64,000 bases of DNA from Microbacterium rhizosphaerae (GTDB lineage Bacteria; Actinomycetota; Actinomycetes; Actinomycetales; Microbacteriaceae). The position numbers were made by a program, and so were the translations under genes. How positions within the stretch are numbered: the stretch's first letter is position 1; every line of letters starts with the position of its first letter. The stretch covers positions 496,001-560,000 of the forward strand of contig NZ_CP139368.1 in the NCBI RefSeq assembly GCF_034120055.1, in the 5' to 3' direction. The notes below the pieces were generated by a model, which saw only the letters and a list, made by a program, of their open reading frames with translations, did not search any database and had not been told where the DNA came from. Shown piece by piece: positions 8,943-19,013 of the stretch.

Positions 8943-10088
8943 ATGGTGGATGAACCCGAGGCATCTGAGGTCGTCGACGCATCCATTTCGGAGCCCCTCA
9001 CGAGCATCGCGGAAGAGCGCCCGCGGCGGCTCGGCCATGTGCTCGCGGGCCTCGATCACCCGGCAGCGGCGGGTTTCCTCGCGACGATCGGGGTGCTCGG
9101 CGCGCTGGTAGTCGGGTTCGCGATCGCATCCATCACGACGATCCTCATCTACATCGTCCTGGGCATGTTCCTCGCGCTGGGGCTCGACCCGATCGTGCGC
9201 ATGCTGGAGCGCCATCGGGTCAAGCGCAGCCTCGGGATCGCGATCGTCTTCTGCGGCTTCGCGCTCGTCATGGTCCTCTTCTTCGTCTTCATGCTGCCGC
9301 CCGTCGTCGCACAGATCCTCGAGCTCATCCACGCGATCCCCGTCGCGGTCGAAAGCATCCCGCACAGCGACTGGTTCGGCCAGCTCGCGCCGGATGCCCA
9401 GGTCTCGGTGCTCGCTGCGCTCGAGCAGGTCTCGGCCTGGATCGCCTCGCCCTCGACGATCGCGGCGTTCGGCGGGGGCATCCTCCACGTCGGGCTCGGT
9501 TTCGTCTCGGCGATCTCGGCGAGCTTCATCGTCATCGCCCTCACGCTGTACTTCCTGGCCTCCCTCTCGGGGGCGAAGAAGGCGCTGTACGCCCTTGCCC
9601 CCGCGCGCAACCGACGGCGCCTCGAGGACCTCACCGAGCGCGTGACCGGTTCCGTGGGAAGCGCGCTCATCGGGTCCGTCATCCTCTCGTCGCTCAACGC
9701 GGCCGCGGTCTTCGTGCTGCACGTGGTCATCCACCTGCCGTACCCCGCGCTCATGGCCGTCATCGCTTTCGTGATCACGCTCATTCCGCTGTTCGGCTCG
9801 ATCATCTTCCTGGTGTTCGCGACCTTCGTCGCGCTGTTCTCGAGTCCGACGCAGGCGCTGATCTTCCTCGTGGCCTACCTGATCTACATCCAGCTCGAGT
9901 CGTACGTCATCAGCCCGCGTGTCATGAACCGGGCCATCGAGATCCCCGCTGCGCTCGTGCTGATCGGAGCGCTCGCGGGCGGCGCGCTCGCGGGTGTGCT
10001 GGGCGTCCTGGTCGCCCTCCCGGTGATGGCGTCGCTGCTGCTGATCATCCGCGAGGTCGTCGTCCCGCGTCAGGACCTCAAGGTCTGA
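8943..10088 (+). CDS. AI-2E family permease (copy 2)
   Basis: A roughly 381-residue AI-2E/PerM-type membrane protein: paired helices at about 40-85, a third at 95-118, a soluble central domain (about 120-200), and a C-terminal helix bundle with FVITLIPLFGSIIFLVFATF and YLIYIQLESYVISPRVM, the last a strong family signature. ATG 8943 is used; GTG 8937 two codons upstream is equally possible and neither has a clear ribosome site. It is divergent from the SHOCT operon and converges with the GAP-family gene (9-bp gap). The transported substrate cannot be inferred. Confidence 0.86.
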   Translation: MVDEPEASEVVDASISEPLTSIAEERPRRLGHVLAGLDHPAAAGFLATIGVLGALVVGFAIASITTILIYIVLGMFLALGLDPIVRMLERHRVKRSLGIAIVFCGFALVMVLFFVFMLPPVVAQILELIHAIPVAVESIPHSDWFGQLAPDAQVSVLAALEQVSAWIASPSTIAAFGGGILHVGLGFVSAISASFIVIALTLYFLASLSGAKKALYALAPARNRRRLEDLTERVTGSVGSALIGSVILSSLNAAAVFVLHVVIHLPYPALMAVIAFVITLIPLFGSIIFLVFATFVALFSSPTQALIFLVAYLIYIQLESYVISPRVMNRAIEIPAALVLIGALAGGALAGVLGVLVALPVMASLLLIIREVVVPRQDLKV

Positions 10089-10097
10089 ACCGCGTGA

Positions 10098-10868
10098 TCA
10101 GAGCCGCTCGGCGCCGAGCACGATGACGACGACGCCCACCAGCATCAGGATGATGCTCGTGATGAGGTTCCCGTGCGAGACGAGCCATTCCCGCGTGGCT
10201 GCGAGTGGCCGCTCGACCCGTTTCGGGGCGGCGACGGCCGCAACGATCGGGATCGCGACCGTGGATGCGCCGATCACGGTGTAGACCGCGAGGGCGAGCA
10301 CGGCATTGGTCGGCGAGCCGGCGTCGGCGTGCAGGGCCAGGCCGGCGGCGATCGCGAGCAGGAGCGCCTTCGGGCGGATGTTGAGCAGCAGGGCGACGCC
10401 GAACGACGAGCGAGGACCCAGCTTCTCGACGGAGCGCAGCCAGGCAGGCCCGACGCGGTTCTCCGCATCGGAGGTCTCGCCGGGCCCCACCGCCGTCGCG
10501 TCCGCGACCTCCGCGACCTCCTCCACGCCCTCGGCCGGTGCTGCTGCGAGCGCGCCGGACCGCTTGCGTCCGCGGAAGAACGACCACGCGCCGACCGCGA
10601 TGAGGAGGATGCCGACGACGATCTCCACGATGCCGATCACACCGTTCCCATGGAGCGGATGCGGGGCGCGCGGTACGTACTGCGCTGCGAGGCCGGCCAG
10701 CCCCGCGAGCACGAAGATCCCGCAGACGAGGCCGATCAGGTAGGGGACGGCGGACGTCGATCGTGCCGGCGACAGCACGATGACGAATGCCGCGAGGATG
10801 GGCACGGTGCTGAAGGCGAGAGCGAGGCCGAGCGGCACGACGTGAACGAAGACCACGCGCGCCCCCAC
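10098..10868 (-). CDS. GAP family (SLAP/Sap-like) membrane protein
   Basis: A 256-residue membrane protein with six predicted helices, split by a cytoplasmic Glu/Ala-rich loop (about residues 105-150). The motifs LALAFSTVPILAAFVIVLSP at the N-terminus and FGVALLLNIRPKALLLAIAAG after the loop are typical of the actinobacterial GAP family, which includes the mycobacterial sulfolipid/glycopeptidolipid export proteins (Sap/Gap). A role in moving a lipid or small molecule across the membrane is known for those relatives; the cargo here is unknown. The start ATG 10868 begins MGARVVFVHVVPLG. Confidence 0.8.
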   Translation of the reverse strand: MGARVVFVHVVPLGLALAFSTVPILAAFVIVLSPARSTSAVPYLIGLVCGIFVLAGLAGLAAQYVPRAPHPLHGNGVIGIVEIVVGILLIAVGAWSFFRGRKRSGALAAAPAEGVEEVAEVADATAVGPGETSDAENRVGPAWLRSVEKLGPRSSFGVALLLNIRPKALLLAIAAGLALHADAGSPTNAVLALAVYTVIGASTVAIPIVAAVAAPKRVERPLAATREWLVSHGNLITSIILMLVGVVVIVLGAERL

Positions 10869-11067
10869 TCGATCAGCCGGAGCGCCGACTGCCGGACCGG
10901 CGCTGCACCCTCACACTATGGGATGCGCGCGCCACGCCTGAGTCGTCACCGCAGGTGCGCGTACGTGTCGCATCGGTGCGTCGCAGCGCCGATACGGATT
11001 GATGTGCGCGCATATGCGCCGCTACGCTGGGGCCGATTCGTCGGGCTGCACGAGAATTCGCCATGGC

Positions 11068-11103
11068 GGCCGCAATGCGCAATGCGACGGTCGACATGCG
11101 CAA
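11068..11103. promoter_or_regulatory. Possible tandem regulatory repeat, 21-bp spacing
   Basis: Two copies of GGYCGMMATGCGCAA (11068-11082 and 11089-11103, 12 of 15 positions the same) lie exactly 21 bp apart, 45-80 bp upstream of the DUF1269-like gene. Direct repeats two helical turns apart are typical of a dimeric regulator binding one face of the DNA. No regulator is known for it. The surrounding 279-bp gap (10869-11147) contains no other gene that I can support. Confidence 0.35.
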
Positions 11104-11147
11104 TGCCTCATTCGCGCGGCCGGACGGCGACTGATCGGGGGAATGAC

Positions 11148-11675
11148 ATGGCTTCGGACGTCCTCACACTGGTGGCGGGAACATACGACGACGTGGGCAC
11201 CGCGGTGTCCGACTCGGAATCGTTGAAGAGCGGTCAGGATGCGGGCGGCTACAGCATTCACGGGCTCGTCGTGCTCACGCGGGACGCGAAGGGCGATGTC
11301 CGGCTGCAGGAGCACGATGCATCCGTGGGTCACGGCGCGACCGCCGGCGCCGGTGCCGGCATCGTCATCGGGCTCTTCGCGCCGCCGATTCTGGCGGCGA
11401 CCCTGATCGGCGCTGCGGTCGGCGCCGGGATCGGAAAGCTAAGGAAGCGGCACGAGGAGAAGAAGCTCGGCGTCGACGTCGACGAATACCTGCCGCCGGG
11501 CACCACCGCGGTCGTCGCCGTCGTCACGGGCGAGTCACCGGAGAAGGCCGAGGCCGCACTCGTGAGGGCCGACAAGCACGTCAGCCGGCCGGTCGCTCCC
11601 GAAGACTACGAAGCCCTGCGGGACCTCATGTCGAAAGCCTCGCGCGACGACACCGACGTGACCGCCGACGACTGA
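11148..11675 (+). CDS. DUF1269-like membrane-associated stress protein (paralogue 1)
   Basis: A 175-residue protein with an N-terminal alpha/beta region (VLTLVAGTYDDVGTAVSD), a central Gly/Ala-rich hydrophobic hairpin (about residues 65-100, GATAGAGAGIVIGLFAPPIL) and a charged segment ending LGVDVDEYLPPGTTAVVAV, then a helical tail. This is the layout of DUF1269 proteins. A same-length paralogue (18455-18982) flanks the other side of the cls-gadCB block. The ATG at 11148 is chosen by alignment with that paralogue; GGGGGAATGAC precedes it. The ClC gene follows 15 bp downstream, probably on the same transcript. Confidence 0.8.
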   Translation: MASDVLTLVAGTYDDVGTAVSDSESLKSGQDAGGYSIHGLVVLTRDAKGDVRLQEHDASVGHGATAGAGAGIVIGLFAPPILAATLIGAAVGAGIGKLRKRHEEKKLGVDVDEYLPPGTTAVVAVVTGESPEKAEAALVRADKHVSRPVAPEDYEALRDLMSKASRDDTDVTADD

Positions 11676-11690
11676 GGCGCGGGAACGACC

Positions 11691-13016
11691 GTGGCGCACG
11701 ACGAGAGCACCGGGAGCGGTCGCGACGCGAGCGGCGAGCCGGCATCGACCGATGGCGCCACGACGGGCGGTCGTGATCGCCGTGGCTACTGGGTGCTCAT
11801 GGGCTATGCCGTTCTCTTCGGCGTCGCGGGCGGGCTGTTCTCGCTGGTGTTCATGTGGATCCTCCATGTCGGCGAGAGCTGGTACGAATACACGAGCCCC
11901 GGGTGGATGGGCGGCCAGTGGTGGTGGATCGCCCTGACGGCCGCAGCCGGCGTGGTGGTCGGTCTGCTGCGGATGCTCACGCGACTTCCCGAGAAGACGC
12001 CGGGGCTGATCGCCGACATCCAGGAGGCGAATGTCGAGCCGAGGCTGATCCCCGGCGTCCTGCTGGTGTCTGCTGCCTCGCTGATCGGCGGAGCGAGCGT
12101 CGGCCCGGAGAAGGCGCTCGGCACCTTCGGCGGCGGATTCGGACGCTGGCTGGCCACGCGCACCCGGTTGAGCGACGACGACAGCGCCGCCGCCACGCTG
12201 AGCGGGATGGGTGGCGCGTACGGCGGGCTGTTCTCGAGCCCGCTGATCGTCGTCGTACTGTTCGTCGAGGTCGTCCGCGCCGGTGGCGCGAGGTTCACCA
12301 AGATCCTCATGTCCACGGTGCTGTCGTCGAGCATCAGCTTCGGCATCTACTTCGCGATCGCGGGGGCCGTCTTCCTCGGGCTGTACGCGGTCCCGGCTTT
12401 CGAATACCAGGACTGGTATCTGCTCGCGGCAGTCGGGATGGGACTGCTTTCGGCCGTGGTGAGCTCCGTGTTCGGCGCCATCGTGACCATCTGCGGCGCG
12501 CTGTTCGCCCGCATCCACCTGCCGTCTATCGTGAAGTCCACGATCGGCGGTGCGCTGTTCGGACTCATCGGGGTGATGCTTCCGCTGACGATGATGACCG
12601 GCAACGACCAGCTCGGCGTGGTGCTCACGCAGGGGTCGACGCTCGGGCTGGGCCTGCTGATCGTGCTCGTCATCGCGAAGATGGTGACGATGGGCGTGAG
12701 CCTGGGCAGCGGCTTCGTCGGCGGCCCCATCCTGCCGTCGCTGTTCGTCGGCGGAACGGCCGGCGTGGCTCTGCACCTCGCTCTGCCGGGCCTGCCGCTC
12801 GGTCTGACGTTCGCCTGCATGCTCTCATCCGTCGTCGGCGGCTTCGTGTCCGCCCCGTTCGCGATGGTGCTCTTCGCGGCGTTCACGACGCAGATGGGCG
12901 CACTCAACACGGCACCCGTGCTGGTGTCCGTCGTCACGTCGTATCTGGCGGTTCAGGCGGTCGTGCACCTCATCGCGGCCCGTCGCGAGAAGCGCTCGAC
13001 GACGGCGCCGACGTGA
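11691..13016 (+). CDS. ClC-family chloride channel/antiporter (copy 2)
   Basis: A 441-residue ClC-family protein with a hydrophilic N-terminus of about 30 residues and about ten hydrophobic segments. GGASVGPEKALG (about 132-143) corresponds to the GxEGP selectivity motif with Lys after Glu, and GSGFVGGPILPSLFVGG (about 339-355) to the GxFxP motif. A Glu is kept in the first motif, as needed for proton-coupled exchange in characterised ClC antiporters. Begins at GTG 11691, 15 bp after the DUF1269-like gene, and ends 12 bp before the converging cls gene. Nearness to gadC-gadB suggests a charge-compensation role in acid resistance, as known for E. coli ClC proteins; here that is inferred. Confidence 0.86.
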   Translation: MAHDESTGSGRDASGEPASTDGATTGGRDRRGYWVLMGYAVLFGVAGGLFSLVFMWILHVGESWYEYTSPGWMGGQWWWIALTAAAGVVVGLLRMLTRLPEKTPGLIADIQEANVEPRLIPGVLLVSAASLIGGASVGPEKALGTFGGGFGRWLATRTRLSDDDSAAATLSGMGGAYGGLFSSPLIVVVLFVEVVRAGGARFTKILMSTVLSSSISFGIYFAIAGAVFLGLYAVPAFEYQDWYLLAAVGMGLLSAVVSSVFGAIVTICGALFARIHLPSIVKSTIGGALFGLIGVMLPLTMMTGNDQLGVVLTQGSTLGLGLLIVLVIAKMVTMGVSLGSGFVGGPILPSLFVGGTAGVALHLALPGLPLGLTFACMLSSVVGGFVSAPFAMVLFAAFTTQMGALNTAPVLVSVVTSYLAVQAVVHLIAARREKRSTTAPT

Positions 13017-13028
13017 CCGCCGCCGCTG

Positions 13029-14504
13029 TCAGTTCAGCGCGGACGTGAGCCGCATGACGCCGTCGAGGAAGGTCGCCTTGGCGGGCTCCTTCTTCCACTC
13101 CTCGAGGGTGAGCTCGCGTCCGGCGTCGCGGTACGCCTGCTCCACCTCGCGCATCTGCGCGACGAACGACGCGCCGCGCACCATCATCGAGACCTCCATA
13201 TTGAGACTGAACGAGCGGATGTCCATGTTGCTCGAGCCGATCACGGCGATGTCGTCGTCGATCGAGAAATGCTTCGAGTGCAGGATGAACGGCGCCGGAT
13301 ACAGGAAGATTCGCACTCCGGCGGTGAGCAGCGCCTCGTAATACGACCGCTGCGCGTGATAGACCATGGCCTGGTCGCCGATCTCCGACACGAACAACTG
13401 CACCTCGAGCCCGCGCGCGCAGGCGTTCGTGATGGCATACACCATCGCCTCATCGGGGACGAAGTACGGGCTCGTCAGGATCACCTTCTCGGTCGCTCCG
13501 TAGATGAGCGACAGGAAGAGACGCAGATTGTTCTCGGTCGGGTACCCGGGGCCGCTCGGCACGATCTGGCACAGCAGGGCATCGGACGAGGTGGATGCCG
13601 GCAGCTCGGGTACCGGCACGTGCTCGGTCGCCTGCAGATCCTCTCCGGCCTCGATGAGCCAGTCGGAGAGGAAGACGATGTTCAGCCCGGCGACCGCAGG
13701 GCCCGTCACGCGGCTGACGAGCTCCTGCCACTTGAGGCCGCGCTTCTGGTTCTTCGGGGAGTCGTAGTCGCGGGAGATGAGGTTCTGCGACCCCATGAAG
13801 CCGACCCGGCCGTCGACGACGACGATCTTGCGGTGGTTGCGCAGGTCGGGTCGCTGATACTTGCCCTTGAACGGCTGGACCGGCAGCATCCACGCCCATT
13901 TCACGCCGATGCGATCGAGCTCGGCCAGGGTCTCCTTGCAGTTGCCGACCTTGCGCGTGGCGACGTAGTCGGCGAGCAGTCGGACGGTGACGCCGCGGGC
14001 GACCGCGCGCTCCATGGCGGCGAAGAAGCCGCGGGTCGTGTCGTCCCACGCGACGATGAAGAACTCCACGTGCACGAAGTCCGTCGCGGTGTCGATCTCC
14101 GCCGCCATGGCGTCGATCGATCCCTGGTAGTCGCTGTACAGCGTCGCCTCGTTGCCGAGCGTGGCGGGGAGCGCCGTCAGGGACTCGTTCTGCTGGACGA
14201 CCCGCTGGAACCACCGCGGCCACGACGCATCCATCGTCGCGACCGCATTGTCGGCCACCTTCGCACGGATCATCGCGTCGATGCGCTCCTGCTCGGCGCG
14301 CCGCTTCGCCGGCAGATGGTAGCTGCCGATGAGGAGGAACAGTACGATGCCGAGACCGGGCAGCAGCACGATGAGCAGCAGCCAGGCCATGGCGGCGGTC
14401 GGCTTGCGGTCGCGGGGGAGGATGATCAGCGCGGTGACGATGATCGCCGCGTGCACGATGAGTGCCAGCCCCCAGGACCCATTGGCGATGAGCAATGACG
14501 TCAC
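13029..14504 (-). CDS. cls: Cardiolipin synthase
   Basis: A 491-residue membrane phospholipase D-superfamily enzyme that makes cardiolipin. Two N-terminal transmembrane helices (PLDc_N, about residues 5-60) precede two PLD catalytic motifs: NHRKIVVVDGRVGFMGSQN (about 221-239, H-x-K-x4-D) and LHSKHFSIDDDIAVIGSSN (about 408-426). The length is typical of bacterial Cls (about 480-500). Begins at ATG 14504. It sits next to channel and acid-resistance genes, where changed membrane charge would matter, but no shared promoter is visible. Confidence 0.93.
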   Translation of the reverse strand: MTSLLIANGSWGLALIVHAAIIVTALIILPRDRKPTAAMAWLLLIVLLPGLGIVLFLLIGSYHLPAKRRAEQERIDAMIRAKVADNAVATMDASWPRWFQRVVQQNESLTALPATLGNEATLYSDYQGSIDAMAAEIDTATDFVHVEFFIVAWDDTTRGFFAAMERAVARGVTVRLLADYVATRKVGNCKETLAELDRIGVKWAWMLPVQPFKGKYQRPDLRNHRKIVVVDGRVGFMGSQNLISRDYDSPKNQKRGLKWQELVSRVTGPAVAGLNIVFLSDWLIEAGEDLQATEHVPVPELPASTSSDALLCQIVPSGPGYPTENNLRLFLSLIYGATEKVILTSPYFVPDEAMVYAITNACARGLEVQLFVSEIGDQAMVYHAQRSYYEALLTAGVRIFLYPAPFILHSKHFSIDDDIAVIGSSNMDIRSFSLNMEVSMMVRGASFVAQMREVEQAYRDAGRELTLEEWKKEPAKATFLDGVMRLTSALN

Positions 14505-14572
14505 GAGAGCAGTGTGCCCTGTTTCGCGGGTCCGGCGCCAACGTCGGTCCGTGCGGCGCGGCGCGTCGTCGT

Positions 14573-15352
14573 TCAGGCGGAGGGGGTCGTGGCGGGCGTT
14601 TCATCGTGCAGCGATCGCCGTGCGAGCACCGCGGCCAGGAAGAAGCAGACGGCACCGAGGAACGTTCCGAGGTTCACCCAGAGCACGCTCGCGAGCTCGC
14701 CCGTCGAGGGGATGACGTACGCGCCGACGGCGGAGAAGCCGAAGAAGATCGACCCGACGAGGTTCAGCCACGTGCCGTGCAGGGTGCGCGCATCCCGATC
14801 CCACAGCTCATGCCGGCGCTGCGCCGCGATGATCGACACCGCGCTGGAGAGCAGGAATGCGGCCGAGCCCCACGCATCCGGCCGCCATCCGGTGGAGGCG
14901 GTGGACATCTGCCGGAGCGTGCCGATGAGCACGGCGCCGGTGCTGACGTTGAAGAGGATGGTGCCCACGAACTGGATCGCGGCCGACCACCAGTCGGCGA
15001 AATCGGCGGTCGACGACTCGCGCCGTGGTGGCCGGCGGCCGCTCAGCGCGAGCTGCACGAACGCCGCCGCGGTGAAGAAGATCGAGCCGACGAAGAAGGT
15101 CGCGGCATCCCACGTCGGGCCGACCGCGGCCGCGTACCAGGGCACGACCCCGAGGGCGAAGAGCACCGATCCGATCGCGAAGCCCCAGGACTCGCGCCGC
15201 AGTCGCGTGACTCGGGTCCGGGGCTTCGGCACGAGCCGATCGTAGCGTGACGGACCGCGCCCCCCGGCGGCGGGGCCGACGGCGTCGACGCCGGAAACGG
15301 CCGCTATCGGTGCAATTGCGCATAGCTGTTGTTCATTCGGAGGCTCTTCCAT
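14573..15352 (-). CDS. YrhK-like multi-pass membrane protein
   Basis: A roughly 259-residue protein with two repeated units, each of two or three helices, containing SWGFAIGSVLFALGVVPWY and TWLNLVGSIFFGFSAVGAYV; the segments ESWGFxxGSxxFxxG and LNLVGSIFFG are typical of YrhK-domain proteins, whose role is unknown. ATG 15352 (MEEPPNEQ) is chosen; the frame continues to 15436 but the extra residues are not convincing. Divergent from gadC with 114 bp between starts. Confidence 0.68.
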   Translation of the reverse strand: MEEPPNEQQLCAIAPIAAVSGVDAVGPAAGGRGPSRYDRLVPKPRTRVTRLRRESWGFAIGSVLFALGVVPWYAAAVGPTWDAATFFVGSIFFTAAAFVQLALSGRRPPRRESSTADFADWWSAAIQFVGTILFNVSTGAVLIGTLRQMSTASTGWRPDAWGSAAFLLSSAVSIIAAQRRHELWDRDARTLHGTWLNLVGSIFFGFSAVGAYVIPSTGELASVLWVNLGTFLGAVCFFLAAVLARRSLHDETPATTPSA

Positions 15353-15466
15353 AACTCGCCGATCGCCGCTATCGTCACTCGCGAATGGCCGTCGAGCATT
15401 TCGGGTATATCGCCAGTGGGCGGCTGCATCACCCATTCCGGGTAGGAACGAATGCAGGGGGATCGT

Positions 15467-16951
15467 ATGTCAGTGAATAACAGCCGCAGTCAGACGAAAC
15501 CGACGAAATCCGCCGCGATGTCGTGGACCACGATGGCGATTCTCATCGCCACGGCGGTTGCGAGCGTTCGCGGTCTGCCCGCGATGGCGGGTTACGGGTG
15601 GGCGTCGATCTTCCTCTACGTGCTGCCCGCGATCGTCTTCATGATCCCGGTCGCCCTCGTCGCCGCGGAGCTCGCGAGCGGGTGGAAGGGTGGTGTCTTC
15701 GTCTGGGTGAAGGAGGCCTTCGGCGAGCGGATGGGGTTCAGTGCCATCTGGCAGCAGTGGATCCAGAACGTGGTCTGGTACCCCGCGCAGCTGGCCTTCT
15801 TCGCGTCGGCGCTGGCATATGTGTTCAACCCGGCACTGGCCAACAACGGCCTCTTCACCGGACTCGTCATCCTCGTCGTGTACTGGTTCTCGACGCTCAT
15901 CGCGTTCCGCGGCGTGAAGGCGTTCGCCGGCGTCAGCAAGTGGGGGTTCATCGCCGGCACGATCGTGCCCTCGCTGGGTCTGGTGCTGTTCGCGGTCCTG
16001 TTCCTGTCGAGCGGCGGCCACTCGAGCCTTCCGCCCGCATCTCAGGGACCGTGGCTGCCGACCTGGACGGGCCTGGCAAGCATCGTGCTGATCGTGAGCA
16101 ACTTCCTGTCCTACGCGGGCATGGAGATGAACGCGGTCCACGTGAACGAGATGGACAAGCCGGGCAAGAACTTCCCGCGCGCGATCGTCCTCGCCGCGAT
16201 CATCATCCTCATCGTCTTCATCTTCCCGACGCTGGCGATCTCCGTAGGTGTCCCGGCGAGCAGCATCAACCTCACGCAGGGCGTGCTGCAGGCGTTCGAC
16301 GTGTTCTTCACTCAGATCGGGATGCCGTGGGGCACAACGGTGATGGCGTTGCTCATCGTGTTCGGCATCCTCGCATCCGTCGTCACGTGGATCCCGGGAC
16401 CGAGCAAGGGCCTTCTGCTCGTCGGCCGGCAGGGTTATCTGCCGCCGAGCCTGCAGAAGACGAACAAGAATGACATGCAGGTGCCGATCATGGTGATCCA
16501 GGGGATCATCGTCACAGTGCTCGCCGTGCTGTTCGCCGTCGTACCGAACGTGCAGAGCGTGTTCTGGATCTTCTCCGCGATGGCCGTGCAGCTCTACCTG
16601 ATCATGTACATGATGATGTTCCTCGCCGCGATGCGGCTGCGGCGCACGCATCCCGATGTGAAGCGCGGCTTCCGCACCCCGGCGATGGGGCTCGTCGGCT
16701 GGGTGGGGTTCCTCGCGAGCCTCCTCGCTTTCCTCATCGGGTTCGTCGAGCCCGAAGGCAGCACGATGGGCCAGCTCGGCTACACGCTGCTGCTGCTGGG
16801 CGGCATCATCGGCCTCGGGATCTGGCCCTTCATCATCATCCTGTTCCGTAAAGAGAGCTGGCTGGTCAGCCCACCGGAATCGCATGAGCACGAACCCGTG
16901 ACGCCGCCGCCATCGGCGAGCGCGACGACCACATCCGGACCGACAGCCTGA
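15467..16951 (+). CDS. gadC: Glutamate:GABA antiporter-like amino-acid permease
   Basis: A 494-residue APC-superfamily transporter with about twelve helices. Motifs include [20 protein letters not shown] near the N-terminus, [19 protein letters not shown] (about residues 68-86) and [21 protein letters not shown] (split by helix 6), which are characteristic of the glutamate/GABA exchangers of the GadC/YjeM group. ATG 15467 is preferred over 15452 because AGGGGG lies 6 bp upstream. The glutamate decarboxylase gene follows after 17 bp. Together they would consume cytoplasmic protons by decarboxylating imported glutamate and exporting GABA, a well established acid-resistance pathway. Confidence 0.87.
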   Translation: MSVNNSRSQTKPTKSAAMSWTTMAILIATAVASVRGLPAMAGYGWASIFLYVLPAIVFMIPVALVAAELASGWKGGVFVWVKEAFGERMGFSAIWQQWIQNVVWYPAQLAFFASALAYVFNPALANNGLFTGLVILVVYWFSTLIAFRGVKAFAGVSKWGFIAGTIVPSLGLVLFAVLFLSSGGHSSLPPASQGPWLPTWTGLASIVLIVSNFLSYAGMEMNAVHVNEMDKPGKNFPRAIVLAAIIILIVFIFPTLAISVGVPASSINLTQGVLQAFDVFFTQIGMPWGTTVMALLIVFGILASVVTWIPGPSKGLLLVGRQGYLPPSLQKTNKNDMQVPIMVIQGIIVTVLAVLFAVVPNVQSVFWIFSAMAVQLYLIMYMMMFLAAMRLRRTHPDVKRGFRTPAMGLVGWVGFLASLLAFLIGFVEPEGSTMGQLGYTLLLLGGIIGLGIWPFIIILFRKESWLVSPPESHEHEPVTPPPSASATTTSGPTA

Positions 16952-16968
16952 TCCAGGGGGAGAGAAGA

Positions 16969-18363
16969 ATGCTGCATAAGAGGGAGAACATCCGTGACGA
17001 GATCCTCGACGAGGTCTTCTCGTCGACCGACTTGTCGGTGTCGATGCCGAAGTACCGAATGCCGGAGAAGGAGCACCTCGCTCGCCATGCGTACCAGGTC
17101 GTCTCCGACGAGCTGATGATGGACGGGAACTCGCGGCAGAATCTCGCGACCTTCTGCCAGACGTGGCTCGAGCCCGAAGTGCGCCTGCTCATGGCAGAGA
17201 CGCTCGACAAGAACATGATCGACAAGGACGAGTATCCGCAGACCGCGGCGATCGAGGAGCGCTGCGTGCACATCCTCGCGGACCTGTGGAACTCGCCCGA
17301 CGCGTCGAACACCCTCGGCACGTCGACGACGGGATCGAGCGAGGCGGCGATGCTGGGCGGCATGGCGCTGCTGTGGAACTGGCGTGCCCGGCAGAAGGCG
17401 GCGGGGAAGCCCGCCGACAAGCCGAACATGATCACCGGTCCGGTGCAGGTGTGCTGGCACAAGTTCGCCCGCTACTGGGACGTCGAGCTCCGCGAGATCC
17501 CCATGGAGGGCGATCGCTTCCACATGAACGCGGAGGAAGTGCTCAAGCGGGTGGACGAGAACACGATCGGCGTCGTGCCCACGCTCGGCGTCACCTTCAC
17601 GGGCGTCTTCGAGCCCGTGCAGGAGGTCAGCCAAGCCCTCGACAAGCTGCAGGAGGACACCGGGCTCGACATCCCGATCCACGTCGACGGTGCGTCAGGC
17701 GGCTTCCTCGCCCCGTTCACGGCGCCCCACATCGTGTGGGACTTCCGCCTGCCGCGGGTCAAGTCGATCAACACGTCCGGTCACAAGTTCGGTCTCGCCC
17801 CGCTGGGCGTCGGCTGGGTCGTCTGGCGGGATGCGGCGGACCTGCCCGAGGACCTGATCTTCAACGTGAACTACCTCGGCGGCAACATGCCCACGTTCGC
17901 GCTGAACTTCTCCCGCCCGGGCGGCCAGATCATCGCGCAGTACTACAACTTCCTCCGCCTCGGCAAGGAGGGGTACCGCAAGGTCCACCAGGCCTGTTAC
18001 GACACGGCGATGTATCTGGCGTCCGAGATCGACAAGCTCGGCCACTTCGACATCATCCACGACGGCAGCCCGCAGGCCGGCATCCCGGCCGTCTCATGGA
18101 AGCTCAAGGACGGGATGGATCACGCGTTCACGCTGTTCGATCTCGCGGACCGGCTCCGTACGCGCGGATGGCAGGTGCCTGCGTACACGATGCCGCCCCA
18201 CCGCGAGGACCTGCCCGTGCAGCGCATCCTCGTGCGCGCGGGCTTCGAGCGGGACCAGGCGGCCCTGCTGATGGACGACTACCGCGATGCCATCGCCCAC
18301 TTCGACAAGCACCCGATCACGGTGTCGATGTCGGAGGAGGAGGCGGGAGCCTTCCACCACTGA
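16969..18363 (+). CDS. gadB: Glutamate decarboxylase
   Basis: A 464-residue PLP enzyme converting glutamate to GABA and CO2. [17 protein letters not shown] (about residues 113-129) binds the PLP phosphate, HVDGASGGF (about 239-247) contains the PLP-pyridine Asp, and Lys273 in NTSGHKFGL is the Schiff-base lysine. The length matches E. coli GadB (466). It ends FHH, so a histidine lies near the C-terminus, the region that in E. coli GadB gives pH-dependent closure of the active site. It follows gadC by 17 bp, with GGGGGAGAGAAG as ribosome site. Cytosolic, likely membrane-recruited under acid. Confidence 0.96.
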   Translation: MLHKRENIRDEILDEVFSSTDLSVSMPKYRMPEKEHLARHAYQVVSDELMMDGNSRQNLATFCQTWLEPEVRLLMAETLDKNMIDKDEYPQTAAIEERCVHILADLWNSPDASNTLGTSTTGSSEAAMLGGMALLWNWRARQKAAGKPADKPNMITGPVQVCWHKFARYWDVELREIPMEGDRFHMNAEEVLKRVDENTIGVVPTLGVTFTGVFEPVQEVSQALDKLQEDTGLDIPIHVDGASGGFLAPFTAPHIVWDFRLPRVKSINTSGHKFGLAPLGVGWVVWRDAADLPEDLIFNVNYLGGNMPTFALNFSRPGGQIIAQYYNFLRLGKEGYRKVHQACYDTAMYLASEIDKLGHFDIIHDGSPQAGIPAVSWKLKDGMDHAFTLFDLADRLRTRGWQVPAYTMPPHREDLPVQRILVRAGFERDQAALLMDDYRDAIAHFDKHPITVSMSEEEAGAFHH

Positions 18364-18454
18364 ACGCCGGGTCGGCCCACTCGGGGGCGGGTCGACCCGG
18401 GCACCATCGCCGCGCAGACCGCGTCGGGCGACGAAGGAACGAGAGGGGAGACAA

Positions 18455-18982
18455 ATGAGTTCGGACAACCTCGCACTGGTCGTCGGCGCCTATGGCGACG
18501 ACACCGCGGCGCAGGAAGACTACGACGCGATGGAGAAGGGCCAGGAGGAGGGCCAGTACGAGATCGTCGGCGCCGTCGTCCTCCAGCGCGACTCGAGCGG
18601 CAAGGTCACCGTCAAGGAGCACAAGGACGGCACGGTGGGCCGCGGCGCGGCGTGGGGTGCCGGCGCGGGCGTCGTCGTCGGGCTGTTCGCCCCGCCGCTG
18701 CTGGCCGCCACGGCGATCGGCGCCGGCATCGGCGCCGTGATCGGCGCGATCAAGAAGGGCCGCGACGAGAAGGAGCTCGGCGTCGACGTCGACGAGTACC
18801 TGCCGCCGGGGTCGTCGGCCGTCATCGCGGTCGTCGACGACAAATGGGCCGACAAGGTCGAGGCCGCCCTCGAGCGGTCGGACAAGCGCATCAGCAAGGC
18901 GATCGACAAAGGCGACTACGACAAGCTGCGGGAGGCCATCGAGAAGTCGGTCAACGACGTCTCGGACGCGATCGAATCCTGA
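18455..18982 (+). CDS. DUF1269-like membrane-associated stress protein (paralogue 2)
   Basis: A 175-residue paralogue of the protein at 11148-11675, with the same glycine-rich hydrophobic hairpin (AAWGAGAGVVVGLFAPPLLA) and the same LGVDVDEYLPPGSSAVIAV block; the C-terminal 40 residues are strongly charged and helical. ATG 18455 has GAGGGGAG 7 bp upstream. It lies 91 bp after gadB on the same strand, so it could be co-transcribed with the acid-resistance genes. Function unknown. Confidence 0.8.
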   Translation: MSSDNLALVVGAYGDDTAAQEDYDAMEKGQEEGQYEIVGAVVLQRDSSGKVTVKEHKDGTVGRGAAWGAGAGVVVGLFAPPLLAATAIGAGIGAVIGAIKKGRDEKELGVDVDEYLPPGSSAVIAVVDDKWADKVEAALERSDKRISKAIDKGDYDKLREAIEKSVNDVSDAIES

Positions 18983-19013
18983 TCGAGCGAGGATGGATGA
19001 GCGTGCTGGAGTG

